From Bradysia coprophila (lineage: Eukaryota; Arthropoda; Insecta; Diptera; Sciaridae): DNA of 64,000 nt. Within the stretch, counting starts at the first letter, position 1, and every line of letters begins with the position of its first letter. Shown here one piece after another: positions 11,471 through 26,600 of this stretch. A model generated the notes under the pieces. The model was not told the origin of the DNA. It saw nothing but the letters and a program-made list of their open reading frames with translations, and did not search any database. The stretch covers positions 1,364,001 through 1,428,000 of the forward strand of contig NC_050736.1 in assembly GCF_014529535.1 (NCBI RefSeq), written 5' to 3'. The position numbers and the translations under genes are program-made.

Positions 11471-14260
11471 AAAAGGTTTTTTTTTAGCGAATAAGAGCTT
11501 TCCAGCATGAGTTGGAGGCAAGTTCTGCAATCAATCTGATCAACAAAAGTCAGAAGAAAACTCTAATTTTCATCTTTTTATCCTTCGTCATGTAAATGAC
11601 TATTTTATTTGAAGTTAAAGACGCCTCTCTTTTAATTTCTTCAATGAAAGCAATATCACGACTCATATAGAAATTCTTCAACTGTTAGTCGAACACGTTT
11701 ATTGTAATCGACACTTTATCAGAAGCGAACAAGATCGATATTCAAAATTATACACACCCATATCTGATGAATTCAAAGAACTGTTGCGCTAGTATCACGC
11801 AAATGTCAAAAGTTTTCTTTTTTAACAATTGAAGGTGAACATTTCGAGTTCCGCGTAGTCACAGTGTAACAATGTAGTGTGAAATGAAACGTTATTATTG
11901 ACTTTTAAGTGGTAGATTTATTCAAAATTGTTATAAATCACGAGAAAAAAAACCTTCTGTTGACCTACCATACCTTTGAAAAATTAAATAATTTTATATT
12001 TTAAGTAATTTACTGGGTATCCATTACACTAATGGCGCTTAAGATTAAGAATTCCCGAAAAATTCAATGACATTGCATCTCGATACCGCTGATGGTGGAT
12101 CAATGACCTTTACAGTACAAATGCGCTTTTAAATGCCCCTTTTGTGCACTTTATTTCAGGTGTTGCATAATGTAACAAGAGATTAATTTAACTAACTGTT
12201 TTCGGCTGTCGTTGTTGTTGTACGTTGCATTTTATTATTTATTTTTAAAAGAAAAATAAACACAAGGTTAAGAGAGTATGTTATGCGTCAGTGCTGGTTT
12301 TTTTTTTTCTCAAGCTAGTTCAAACGAAGCTAAGTGTATAAAATGGAAATACGTACAATCACAGAGAAGAAAATGAAATTAAATATCGGAGTGTTTGACT
12401 GGTAGGACGTTAATTGGTATATTTTTCCCTACAGTTTAATTCATGAGAAACAGACGGAAAACAGTAAGTATAATGAAGTAAAAAAAAGCCAGTTTGGTTC
12501 GATAAAAATAAAATAAAAGAAATTGTAACCGATGATGGTTCGCAATTATGTATTGAAGGCGACGATATTTTTTTCCATAAAATAAAAAGAGCAAAAAGAT
12601 AAACGACGAACAATGTATATGTGGTATTATAACGAGACACAGTTAAAATTGTCCTTTTATAAACGGCAATCGTATCGTGATGAAATCAATGAGTCTGTTA
12701 CTTCTTTTGTTGAAAGAATTTCTTTGCGTTTGATATGAAATCTGGTACTTCTTTGGCTTATTTTCTTATGCTATATTTAAAAGCAGTGAGCAGTGATAAT
12801 CGTCTATTTTGAACGACACAACTGAACTAGCTTACGGTTTTTTTTTTGTTGAAAGAAATATTAAAATGCATTTGATTTTGTTAATTAAAAAACTCGTAGA
12901 AACAAATCAATTCACTTTTAAAATGCGAATGAAAGAAGCAGAAAAAAAAATCCATTTTCTCATGTGTAAAATAAAAACGAAATTTCTATTTTTTATATTT
13001 CTCTACTTTGAATAAAATAACAATCCGCGCGCACATATTTAATCGTCATGGAATTGCACATTGGTTGCTTAAAATGTGAATACCGAAAAAATCATTTTAC
13101 CAAGTGGGAAAAAAATTTTGAATATTTACCTTCGTTTTGTGTTATTTAATCCAAAAATTTATATAACCAAATCGTTAATACACAACAACAACAACAAAAA
13201 ATGGTAAAGTAAATTAAAATAAAATAACCAGTTCCCGAAAATTATCAACGACTCATTTGATATTCACGATTTTTGCAAATAAAGACTAAAAATCAATTGA
13301 TTTCTTTGTACACAAAACAAAAAAATTTGAAAGAAATAAATACTAAAACAAATTCAAAAAATCACTCTACTATTTTCTTGGCTTTTCGTGCACAGATTTT
13401 TTTTTTTCTTCGTTCGTTTCTGTGAACAATGAACAATAAATATAATTTTAAGTTTATTAACGTTTCTCCGATAAAAGTTGATAAAAGACTAAGTTGAATC
13501 GTTGGTTTCTTGCTGAAAATGCCACTCTCTCTTTTAAGTTTTTACTTCGATTTTATTGTTGCTTGCATGTATAGGTGGTTTAATGTGTAAGATCTGATTT
13601 TACACCGTCGATGTGTTGATGAGAAAATAAGAGTAAAATTTTTAAGTTTAGCCATGCTGAACGGGAAACTACGTTTATTCCACAACATAAAACAGCATAA
13701 TCTAGTGCGAGAGCTTAGCGACGACGGCAAAAAAATTCTCATTCTATTTCTCACATAAAGTAGATCAGCTTTCTTCGAAGGAAAATTTAATCATTTCTTC
13801 TCTTCATCTTAATTCAGTTTCACCTTTTCACAGAAAATGCATGGCCAAGATGAAAATCATCAGATCTGGTAATTAAAAATTTTTAAATGAAATCTTCGAC
13901 TTCATTTGTTTGAACATTCATTTCTCCTATAAGACGACTATTGATGTTAGGTAGAGTCCATCTCATGGTTTCTTCGCCGATGAGATTGAGCCAAAGACTA
14001 CTTTTGGGACAACGTTTTCCCATTTTCTCCTAAATTTTTCTCAAAATTTTCTTTTTTTTCCGAAAATGTTGGCAAAAAGAGGAAAATATTGGAAGAATTA
14101 CTTTCCCAAAAAAAACCCACACAACCCACCACATTTAAATGTATCATCACTACCCTCGACATGATAGATAGACTAAAGTCCTCATCGAGAATTTTCCCTA
14201 GAGTCGATTCCCACACTGTGATTTAGTGCACTCACCTCTATAATCCGTTGTAATTTAACA
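11471..14260. other. Intergenic DNA, nothing recognised
   Basis: Strongly AT-rich with many homopolymer runs. No gene, RNA or structured repeat was supported. Short frames at 12410-12640, 13542-13754 and 13998-14216 have no recognisable features. Confidence 0.5.
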
Positions 14261-14640
14261 TGTTACATACGGCTGTCATCTGTTATCGACAATGACAGCA
14301 ATAATAAACGACAAGCTCAGTCGACTATACCGACCTTAAAAATCAATATATATATATTTACGCCGCTGACTTTTGGCTCTGTTGGTCCAGAAACATCGAT
14401 TTCCTGAAGAAACTCGGCAAACTTATGGCCAGAAATTCCGGCGATCCACGGTCATTAGATTTTCTGTTACACAAAATTTCTATTTCTATTCAGCAAAGAA
14501 GCTCAGTCAAATGAGGTCTTATATAGTAAAAAGCGTGTTCAAAACAAATGACGTAAATGATTTCTGAAATCAATCTCTGAAAATCTTCGATCAAATGAAG
14601 TAATAGATCAGATAGTAAAACTGTTACATACATAAACAGT
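14261..14640. mobile_element. Dispersed MITE family A, copy near the 3' end of the dynein gene
   Basis: Starts with GGCTGTCATCTGTTATCGAC and ends with GAAGTAATAGATCAGATAGT plus an AAACTGTTACATAC tail. The same blocks in the same order occur at 59663-59989, where the family has clear inverted ends (AACCTGTYACAGACGG). This copy carries an extra internal segment of roughly 150 bp compared with the other. It lies 40 bp beyond the dynein stop codon. Confidence 0.6.
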
Positions 14641-14666
14641 TAGATTGGAACGAGATCGATTAAAGA

Positions 14667-14672
14667 TTTATT
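14667..14672 (-). terminator. AATAAA polyadenylation signal of the dynein gene
   Basis: AATAAA on the minus strand seven bases after the dynein stop codon (14679-14681); the only canonical signal close to that end. Confidence 0.5.
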
Positions 14673-14678
14673 TCCAAT

Positions 14679-17600
14679 TCAATCGTTAGTCTGACAAATT
14701 AACGCCGCACTCCTTTTGATCCAATGTGAGGCGTCTTCATTGGTCTTAAGTAACATTTGCAGAACAAAATTCGTTGAATGTCCCGTTGTCGACAAAATAC
14801 CCCTCCGTTCAGTCGTTTTATAGAGAGGACATTTGTAGCGAGAATCGTTGGGAAGGTTCAATATCTTTATTGGCTGAAAGAGAACCGGTTATGAGTTGAC
14901 CAGTGACATGTGATTAGTATAAATATTTACTATCAAATGGATGGTAGGCATTCCTTCGATAAGAACTTTTGGTCTTTGTTCTGCTAGAACGCCCCGGCTT
15001 TTATCCCATCTGGCACCGTCAATAAAAATGCCATTAACATAAACGCCATCTGCGGGATTCGTGTCCATTCTGGAAAAGTTATATTAACAGTAAATGTGGT
15101 TCTCATCATCCCAGCATACCTCCTTACTTATCACTTTGCAGGACATTAAAGTCAAAGGTAAGAGTATCGATTGGAATCTTATACTTTCGAGCGTAGTTCT
15201 GTACGACTCCAGTCAAAAATGCCTGCGTGAAATAGAATCCAGCCAGCCAAAATGTGGAACCCTTTCCGTTTTGATACCAGTCATCCAGCCAGTGCAGACG
15301 TCGCAAAAAATCTTGAATGTAAGAAGCGACCGGTTTGATGCTAGGATACGATGCCTTCATCCAAACATCGGGTATTTTGTTGAATTCCAATGAACTGCCG
15401 AGTATTTCCAATTCCGGTGTTATTGGCAGTATGCCCTTAATGGCTTTCTCCAGATCCGAACATGATTTTCGAATGATGGACAGAAGTCGGTTGAAACGGT
15501 TCATCTCTTGTGTGAGAACCGTATTCATTGATTCGTTATAATTGAACGGATACTTCTGTTCCGACAGTTCAATGTCAAAGTTCGGCGGCAGTCTTTTGAG
15601 CATATCCAGAACCATAGCTAACAGTTTCGAATTCGAGCTTTCGGCAGACGTATCGCTACCCTTTCCTTGGATCATTAACATCGAACTCAATAACTTCTGC
15701 GACGTATTCAATTCTTGTGTGATACAGGCATTCGGATGCAATCCAAACACCTCGGGGCTTGGATTGTTCGGTATGACTCCATGGATGTATTTCACCAGTT
15801 CTGGATGTTCCAATTTCCTCCAGAGAACAAATTTTTCCTGGCCAGCAAATTCATAGGTCAAATTTTTGACGACGTCCGCATTGATGTAATCAGCCAACAA
15901 ATCGACAATTAATCTACGATCCCATACGTCGGTTACGCGACCACCTTTAATAGCATAGAATGTTCAAAATATGGAAAGGGAAAAAATTGCAAGAAAGAAG
16001 ACTAACCGTAGTTGCATTCACCAGTCAAGTAGCATATAGCTGCGTAGGGAATTTTCTCGTACTGATTTAGGAACGTTTGTAGTTGCATGACTGATATTTG
16101 GAAGTCGGAGTCGTTGAATTCGTATGATATATTCCACCCGATGGAGCCGTACTTTCGACGTTCTTGCACAACAGCATGGAAGAATGATATACCGAATAAT
16201 AATCGAGCGAAAGCGTTGTCTTTGCCTGGGCAGCCTGTTTGAGCAATGCGCGATAAGTCATCTGGGTGAGAGAAATCTTTGTAACACAATTTACCATTGT
16301 AAAAGTCTGCGTTTTTCATCGGTTCTGACATGTAAGTACGCAGCATATTTTGTTGCAGTCCCTTGGGTGGCTCGTTTGTCATTTTGACGCCATTCTGTAA
16401 TATAGGAGTCGGGAAATCCTGGGTAGGATAGCACGTCAACCATAAGCGGAATGAGACTGAAATGCAATGTTAATTAACGCCTCGCATTCGCAGACAGTCA
16501 ATGGAGAAGACCTACGCGTTGTATTATTAAAGTCCATATTTTCCCACAGCATTTGCAGTGTTGGCATCCATGAAACCGCCAAATGGCAATTTTGTAAGCA
16601 TACCCAAGATCCTTTATCCTGGGCGTCTTCGATCAATTTCTGTGCAATTGGACCCTGACCTTGACCCAAAGAAATTGACTGAAATGTTTTGATGTAACCC
16701 ATTTTCTCAGCAAATATCAGCAAGGAATTCATCGGATCAGCCCCGGGCGACAGCACAAATATCAACGGAGTTAAACAGGTTGCATCCTGAAACGAGCGGC
16801 TGATATCGAATTGGGGAGGTGTCACAAATTCCGTGCCCATTTCCTTCGATACAAACATTTTGATGCCATCGGCTGTTTTATCCGGTCGAATGGTGTTGAG
16901 AATTACTAACTTCTCAAATGAATTCAATGTCTTTTCCCATGGAGCAGGAAGGCTTGCGATAACTGGGTCTAGAGAATCGTAGAATGCTTTCCATTGGCTT
17001 ACGTTGGCGATAAAACTATCAGTGAAACCGTTGAAGTTATCCAGATTGTTCAGTTTCAAAATGTTGTCCCATATTTTGTCGGTGATCCAATCGGGAGATG
17101 GATTAGGTTTTGATTTGGATGAATCGACAGCATCTCCTCCCGACAGTAACAACATTAGTAAATTTGTCAGTAGTCGTCCTTCCGAAATCATTATTTTGGT
17201 GCACAGAATGAACGAATACATGAGCTTATCCTTCTCAAAGATGGATCGGCAAATGGCACTGTAGAGATTCTTTGTTATCGCTTCTGTCAAGAAAATTATC
17301 CGCTGCTTCTGATCCACAGACCGTTTGGCATTCTCGATGGAATATTTGTATAGATTGATGTACCAATACAGGGAAAACTGGTACATGGGATCAACGTTCG
17401 GTAGATCTGTTATGGAAGTGTATAGCATTGAAGAATGTGCAGCAAACGTTTTGTAATGCTGTCTAAATTCTTCAATCTGGGCCAATGTTTTCTGAGACGT
17501 TATCTGTTTAGTAATAATGTCAGCTGAAATGACCTTGGAGTCATCAAGAATTTTTATGGATGACTCATCTTCGAGGATGTCTTTTTTGCTGTTAGACATT

Positions 17601-20600
17601 GTGTACAGAATATCGTCTTCGACTTCTTTCAATTTGGTTTTATTCTTTGCATTTTCGGCAATGACCTCTTCCAGTAGTTGTTGCAGATCGGGTCTTTCTT
17701 TCGCCACAACTGTCGTCAATAACTGATCGTTCAAACCTTGTTGCGTCAGCGAAAAATTAATTATCGTCACTTTGGTGAATGTCTCCGGTTCAAATGATGG
17801 ATTCCGCGAATTCGACGTCATGTAAAACCGGAAATTCTTCGAAATTGGAATGACATTGTCGTTGAGCGATATGTATTCCACACCGGAGTAAACGAAAGTA
17901 TTTCGACTGAGTAATGGATCTAGAGGTGGCTCTAATTCGTTTCCGATTCCTTCTAACAATACGGGTCGACCGACTTCCAAAGCACTTACAATCACTTTCA
18001 TATAATCAGACTGAGTGAATTTGATTATGTTGAGCCGATTCGGCTTTTCCATGTTTTTGATCCATTTGTTAGCTTGATCCTGTGGGAAACATAATCAGTA
18101 GAAATCCACCAAATTACCCATCACCCACCTGTGGATCGATAAACAGGCTGTACCGATTCGAATTGTTCATGATGATGGCGTTTTCAATGGAGAAAGGATC
18201 ACGTGGTAGCCCAGCTACATGCCAATTTTGAATTTGATGGTCGAGCCCAAGCACGGCCATCAAGCCGAAATTGTCAGAGCATGAAATTTTCAGCTTTTTA
18301 CACAGCGACAACCAATCAGCGACACATACTTCACGAATTGATAATGAAACAGGAGCCAAATATGCAATGATTCCACTAGAGATCAGTGTATCTCCAGGCA
18401 ATGAATCGTAAATGGATTGAAGATGTTCTGCAGCTCTACTCCATCTGGATCGTTCACCGCCCAGACCGCTAATCAGGCTTTCGGCTCGGCGAAGCTTGTT
18501 AGTGCAGAGTTCCACTTCATCTTCTAGTCTTTGTTTTTCTGCATTTGCAGCAGCCAAATCCAGATTCAGTTTCGTCACATTCGCCTCTAATTCCGACGCC
18601 AATTGTCTTTTTTCCGCTAATATCTTTTTCGTTTCGGTGAGAATTTGTTTGGCAGCGTTCAGCTTAGCCTTTTTCGGGGCAACAACCTTGGCCACAGCCT
18701 CTGGAATAAAAATGATTAATTTTTCGAACGACACAACAGTGACAACAGTCGAGTTACCGTATAGATCCAACGCGATAATCCATTTGCACAGACCTTCAGC
18801 TGCACTCGAAGCCTGATAGAAAAATCATTTTCAATTGTTTTGCACTTATTTGCAAAGAGTTACCTTAGCCACTACGGACGGAGTAAAGTCCTTATTGGGA
18901 ATGAAGTCCTTCCGAATTTTGGCTATAATCTCGGGACTAATGTCGTCTTTATCGTAGTCTTTCAACGATTGCAAAAAGGCCATATCACCGAGAATTTTCT
19001 TGGATGGACCCCAGTAATCTACAACTTTCTTTCCAGTGGCTGGATCATTAATACGATCAGGTGGCACACCTTTCATAACACAAACAGCAGCCATGACCAG
19101 TTTCACAGCAAACGGTGGATTTTTCATTGACTTGACCAATGTAATATCGGAATTTTTCAGAGTGTTGAGCGCCTGAACAGCTTCTTCCAGGACGGGTACC
19201 TATGGTTTGACCAAATATTTTGGTTTCACTCGGAAGATATTACCTTCTGTTGAATTACTTACAGCTTGAGCCAGGTCCTTGGAGCATTCATCTTCCATAG
19301 CTTGTGCTTCGGCGGCTTGTGCATTGGCAACAACTTCGTCTCGCTTTACTTGCTCTGTTGCTAGGCTTGCCTCAATAGTATTGTGTTCGATTTCAGCAGT
19401 CATGACTTTACTGTTCTCTGCCATCTGTTTCAGTTTCGGTTGGAATTCATTTAAATCTCTCTGCATGATAGCTACAGCTTCAGCTGCACGCTGCAAAGTT
19501 TCTAAACCGCAGACGTATCTCATTTTGGCGTTCATCGTTTCAGTTTGTTTGTTATTGATTAGGCTGATGGGATTATTATACAAGATGTACCGACACTTAC
19601 AACAAGCGACTTATAAAGCGTAACATACCTAATGAACGACTTGATAAGTCCGAGGAATGAGGCTGAAGTTAAGTACACGGTACGACCAGTTTCTTCGTAA
19701 AATTTCCGATAAGCTTCTTTTGCTGTTACATGGAAGTGCTGACACAGGACCACCATCGATTCCTTCATATTATCTTCGACATTAATGCTTTCCATGTATT
19801 TGGATGCAACCATTTGCAGAGCATCATCCGGCCACGTTTCATACCAAACTACGGTACAGCAATTCACTAGCGATGGATACATTCGAATCTTATTACGCAA
19901 CGACGATCCAATCGAACTGAAGCACAAAACGATGTGCAACTTTTGCTTGCATCGATTCACAAAGTATGAGAATACTTGTAGTGGACTGATATCAATATTA
20001 CGATTACCACCCTGTGCGGCCAGTCGAACAAGCTCAAGAATTTCTTGGCGTTCGTCAATCGGCCAAATATTCGGTACTTCTCCCAAGTTGAGCAAACAGT
20101 CAATATCGGTTAGGAAAACTGGATTTTTTATTTGATTTTCAGCAATTAACAGAATGGTGTCCTTTCCATATCCGCCCGACTCCTTCAGCACTTTTTTAAT
20201 ATCGTCACGCCACTCCTTCACATCATAGTTTTTCGTGATGACCGGTTGGAATAGATGTTGTTGGCAAATTTTTGCTGCTAGTGTTGTTAGCGTCTGTCTA
20301 CCGGAACCGCCCATTCCTATGAGCAATGCCGATCCAGCTGGCAGAGACATAATACGACATATTTTATTCAAATGACGAAGTGCGTACGAGAACAGCACAA
20401 TATCCATTTTAGTTTTATGCGTGGCATTGTACTCCTCCAAGTTAGTGTATGCTATTTCGCTCAATTTATCCAAATGAGAGATCTCTTCATACTTCCTGTC
20501 ACCCGGTTCAGAGTCCAAATCCAAGTACGTTCCGAACAGTAAATTATTGGCAGCGTCTCGTACCTGCGCAGGTGTTGCCTCCGACGATATTACATCGAAT

Positions 20601-23600
20601 AAATTGTCCAGTTTGTCTTTGAAGTAATCACGGATACAGTCGCCGACAGTTTGCATCAACCATATCCGATCGGTTTCGTTGACCAACTTATCGTAGAAAA
20701 CTCTCAACGTTTCATGCAGCCAGAGTTTAGTGAAAATCTTTTTGTTGTCAACGGATTCTTTGCGAAGCATAGAACATCCAGCACAGACACGAGCAATGTC
20801 CCTAACATTGAAAATGTAATGTGATTTTTCTGGAGTCGGTTTCAGATTTACGCAGGAACTGTTGAACACATATAAGGTTGCATTCACTATCTGCGTAACG
20901 GTTCCTATAACATCCATAGCATGACCAACTTTCTTCAATCCCATCAGCAACACATTAGAGAAAATTCGAAGCATTGTGTCGGCAGTGAATTCGTTGATTG
21001 AGAAACAATTAAAATGAGATGTGAATCTCGAATAAACGTCTTGTCGACTACCACCGGGTATACCGCAAGCAACATGTATGAGTAGGTCGTACAAATTCAA
21101 CTTGGACGTGTCTTTGTCGAACAAATACTTGTGATCGAAATATTGACGCAGTAATTCGATTGGTGGTTGCGCTCCGTAAATTTCTTTCTTTGGCATGTTC
21201 ATATCGTCAACGAAAATCACACAAGTTTTGCCTTTCGGTGGACCATACTTTCCGCGCTTAAATTTCTGCAACTTTGATATCAACAGATCTTGCGTTTGAG
21301 TTGCACTGATCGAAACGGTAAATGTCATAAAAGCCGGTGCATATAATTCCGCATCCAAAGTATTCATCAACAAGTTCTGGGTGCAAAAGCTTTTACCGGT
21401 TCCGGTCGGACCGACAAGTAACATTTTTTTCTTGTGCTGAAATATGCACAGTCTGTGGTCAAGTAAGGGTGATATTGCTAGGTGGCTAATGTTACTGTAC
21501 CTTTGTGTGCATTTCCAGCAAATAATTATATCGACCAGTATCTATCGTAGGCACTTGTATTCCTAACGCACTAACCTCCGGTTCATTGCGTCTAATCAAA
21601 TCGGGCCAATATTTCCATGCTCCTTTCTGCTTGAATATGTACACATATTCGCAAAAGAGTCCCTCCAACGGTATGGTAATGTCCAATTTAGCCTTACAGC
21701 TTGGTGGTGGAGGATAATCCGGAGAGTTCAGTGACCAAATCTGACAAAATAATATTTTCGCTGAAACTAAATGTTATCCTTCGTATCCTCTCCTACAGCA
21801 TAGACTACCTCTCGATAAAATGCATCGAATGATTCTCTTGAATTGATATCTAACAGTCCTCCTAAGCCCCACACAACACTCATAATAATTGCAGCTTGAT
21901 ACCAGTTGAACAAGAACTTTGCAAAGTCGTCCGCATTCTCTTCTATCGCGTCGTCCATTAACATTTGAAACATGCTGAGCGTGGTCGTTAACAGATTGAA
22001 TTCACCGGGCTTAATGAGTTGAGTGCAAGATCGTTTTATGAAGGATATACACTGAAACGAAACCACTCAATCACCGAACTATCAGAATGACTTCAGAAAC
22101 CTTACTGGTGGGATCACCCATTCCAAGAGGTCCATTATGATTTTGTCGGCATCGGCTACCCACGACGGATTGCAAAGATTAAGCCAACTTCTGGCAAATA
22201 CTTTCCATCCCAATGAAATGGGTTCCATAAATATCATTCCACATCTGGAAACAGTTGCCGGGCTTGCCTGTGCCAAATCCATCACTTCAAAGATCATTGA
22301 CATCTTTGAGTTCATGGTAATTATTTCACCGGACGTTAAGCAAAGCTTCTTGTTATCGTCGAGGACGGTATTCATATTTTCTATCCACACTGCATCGATT
22401 GGGCCGTCAAAGATTAACTGGACAATTTTATGGGTGGATGTAGCTTCCGGTGTGAATAACAATTCGAAAATGCTTGTTTAACCAATACTTACCCATTTAC
22501 GATTTGATGACTCATCGACAACGAAATTTCGAAACATAGTCGAAGCGACTCCATCAACCCACTCTAGCGACAACGGATCGAAGGCTCCATACAATTGTGC
22601 CATTGTTATTGCTTTCGGATTGAGAATTTCGATGTCACAGTCTTGATAGTATGGACTGTTTGTTGTCTCCTTTATTTTCGAGAGGATAATACTGAGTACT
22701 TTCAAAGTAGTCGACTTGCCAGCATATGGTAGTCCCACCTGTAATTTGAGAAGTTTTTATTGTCATCTTTTGGCTCTCACCCTAAAATAGGTCACCATCA
22801 TAAAACCATGTCGAACAATCATCATTTCAAAGGTTTGCACAATTTTTTCGAAGAAACAGTCCACTGGCTGCAAGTTGAGTTCCTTACATGTTTCCCGGAA
22901 CATTTGTTCCATTTGTGTATAGTCAGTCTTCATAAGGCTTACACCAGGAAACAAATCTGCAAACAAAGAAAATCACGACCAGTTGGGTCGTTGGCACACA
23001 TGCTTCGTCATTGATAAGTACAACGAATTCACCTGAGATTATGCCTCTAAACAAGGGGATATCGAACGAGAGAAATTTTGGCAAATTAACATCCATGATT
23101 GACCGAAGCAACAAACTGTCTTCTGGTTCATCCGGAAAATCTGCCTTATTTTTTCCACATGCTACTAGCACGGTCTTTACAGCTCTCATTCCTGAAGTTT
23201 TATTTTAATCTTATTTAAAATGCTTTAAAGTCCAAGGTCGCACTCAAAAATCATACCATAGTCATAGTGGTTTTGTGTCGACAGTTGCTCCGAACAAAGT
23301 CGGTAAGTCGTCACGATCTTAACAGCCAAGCTTCTAGCTGCCGTAAAGCCATAGGAATACAAAGAAATCTCACCAATCATTGCATAATCGGGTACCATCA
23401 TAGCAACAGTTCGAAATAGAACCTTTAAGTTATCTGGCAACTAATACAACGAGTAAGGAGTTCACTTAAGGCTGTACTTGTCTATTGAAAAATCTGTACT
23501 TCACTGCGTCCTGCGTAACCAGGATTCATCGTAATGCAAATGTAACAACTTGGGTTGAGAGAGAGAGTCGTCCCTTCGAAAGAAAATTCTTCCATACCAG

Positions 23601-26600
23601 CTTTAACTGCAGACATAATACACAAGATCTGCTGTGCTACAACGGACAACACTTCCAATTCGATTCGATTGAATTCGTCAAAACATGCCCAGGCACCTGT
23701 GCTTGCAAGTCCCTTGAAAAATTTTCCCATCGCGATATAGTCTAGCCCGTCTGAACAGTTGAACACCTGTTGTAGAAGTGAAACGGAATTTAGATAAATT
23801 TGAATCAAACGAATAACTTTGGATGGTCGAACTTTGCACTGTACGGCTAACGCCTTGGCAAGATCCTTGGTTGTTTCCGTTTTTCCAGTTCCGGCCGGTC
23901 CTTCCGGTGCACCGTTTAAGTGCAACTGAAAAGCACCTATTAAAGTTCTGTAACACCTATCTGTCAAGGGAGTGATGACCTAGAAAATGCGTTACCATTA
24001 AAAGCATCGACTTTACATATCATTAAAGCAAACGACGGTACCAATCTCTCTGAGTTTCCCAGGTATTCATTCGCAAACTTTACCGTTGCATTGATAATTC
24101 TAACGAGAGTGACACTGTCCTCGTAATAATATCGAAGTTGTGCCAACCATGTAAAGTCATCCAGAGAAGAAACATCCTTATTTACCAGATCTTCAACAAC
24201 GTCTTTGGCATGGACGTCAATAACAATTAGAGATTTGATTGTGTTTCGGCTCAAATTGCTTAAATCCTTGGAGCGAATTAGGGCCACGATATCTGTTAAA
24301 TCTGTTTGGATTTTCTTGAAAAACTCTTTCAAGCCGTTTTTGCCGATGAGGCAATCGTGTACGTCCAGAGCCCAATACACTTGCGATATGCACAAAACAA
24401 CCATTTGCGGCCATTTCAAAATCCACTTTGGTCTAGCTGTTGTCTTGTAATCGTCGAAACTCAACGCAATTTCATTTTGAACAGCTGCGAGCATTTGCTC
24501 TTCTACTTGCAGTAACCACTTTTCTACGCTACCTCTCGCTTCCGATGTGGAAACCTTAGTCACAAAGTTGATGGTCTCCTTTTCGCTACTGATCATAGCG
24601 CCAATGTCTAGCTTATCATCGAAGATCAACCGATAGATTCCCTCGAAGCACTTGTTCAGATGGGGTTGAACGCGCTAGAAGCAAGTTGTATATAAGGATG
24701 ATATTCACAGGAGACTTGCTCTACTCACTAATGGATTCTTCGTTTCGGAAAGAATTTCCAGCATTTCGTCATTGGACAAAAAGAAAAATCTCGGAAAATA
24801 TAATCGCTTCCGTTCGAGATATTGATTGACGCCACTTGTTATTTCCTCTAGCATCACATTCGCCGATTCCATTTCCTCTAGTAGACCCGATACCGGAGCT
24901 GTTTGCATAAGTGAGGGTTCTTGTGAGGCGTTCTGAATTTAAACGTAACAATCAGTACTAGTACTAAGGACTAGGATACACAGAATCTTACGGTAATGTA
25001 CTTTCGGTATATCTTGTCCACTTGAACGTACAATTCATTTTCGCGTGGCATTTGCGCTACAATATCTTCTGATGAGAAAATTGGCTTCAAATACAGCCAA
25101 CTCATTTGCACCTTTCCCCATTCTTCAAACGTTCGATTGACGCGATACAATTTATCGTACCACTGTCTCACTTCCGATTCGCATGGCTTAACGAATGCCG
25201 ATCCTCGCATCGTAAGCGCTTTTATAATGTGATCATCTAAAACCGCTTGGATATCATCGAAATTTCCGAGAATAGAAATGTTCGTGTCCTTGTACGTCCC
25301 AATGGGGATATCAATGGTGTTCCATTCACTTTGCATCGCCACCAGACTCTTTTGCAATTGAAGTTCTTTATCGGCTCCGACGCTCACTATCTCCAAACTA
25401 TCAAGTTTACCTTCGATGCCAGCCTTTGTCATTTTGCGCAGAGTTGTGCCAGCATCCGGAGTAATATCAAATCCAACAACCTCGGACATTTCGTCGTAGT
25501 GCCTCGGCTTTAGCGCTGGATTGCACATTATATTTACCTAAGAGTATACCAAGGAATTAAATTGGTCGAAAGTTGAACGGAGATTCGGTTTACAATGTGA
25601 ACGCCAAGCCTAAATCCCTTGTTCCATTCGATCATTTTATGGCACAATTTTAGTGGTACTGGATGTTTTTCTGGATCGGGATCTTCGGTTTGACCCTAAA
25701 TTTAACATTACGAAATAGAATTGACGGGACAGACGAGGACGTCATTCAGACATACTTTGAATTTGCAAATGGGATTGCCGACCATGTCCTGTTTAATTCG
25801 ATTTCTGTAATACTTTTGAATGGACAAGAACTCTTTCATGAATTCCTCCACCGTCGATTCAACGAATTGCGGTACCAAATACTCAAACGGTCCATCCATC
25901 CAAATGTAATAATAACGCAACCATCGAATGCATAGCCTAAAATTGCATAGTTTTTGATTGAACGACCTCGATACTTCCAATTCAAAATCAAAACCTAATC
26001 AAATTCTCAAATGGAAATATGAAATTCTTAATCTGCTCCAACATTTCGTATTTGGACACGGGCAGCTTAAACAGTTTTTCCTCTTTGTTTATCCATACAA
26101 TGTAGTCGTCGAAACATTTTAAATTTTCGATGAAATTCTTCAGAATGATATGGTATTCGCTGAGCTTTTCTGTTTCACTCATTTCGTTTATTATCGAAAT
26201 GCTCGGTATAAGATTTTCCATGTCTTCATTCATCCTGAATTATAGAAAGGGTTCTCAATTGTCTAGTTCTTAAGCTGCAGCTGCTTATTTAAGCGAAAAA
26301 TTTAAAAGGCAAGTCATAAGTGCAAATAACGGGAAATCTCTCTCCCGTAAGACAAATACTATCATCTGATTGGCTCAAACTATCTACTGTAAAGCAAATG
26401 GTGTTGTTTTATTGGATTGCCTATTCTCTTTTGCTCACTGCACTTATAAGACAATCCAATCAAACAACGCCATTTGCCTTACAGAAGAGAGTCTGAGCCA
26501 ATCAGATGATAGTATATGTCTCACGGGCGAGAAATTCCAGTTGCACTTGCATTAAGTATGCGAGCTGTCAAATAAACAAAGCAAAACTTGAAAAAATTTA

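Noticed and set aside
19200-19262. Apparent alternative C-terminus in the dynein stalk (frame running into [12 protein letters not shown])
   Set aside because: This is intron read-through; GTAAGT and AG at its ends restore the conserved DLAQA-VPVLEEA sequence.
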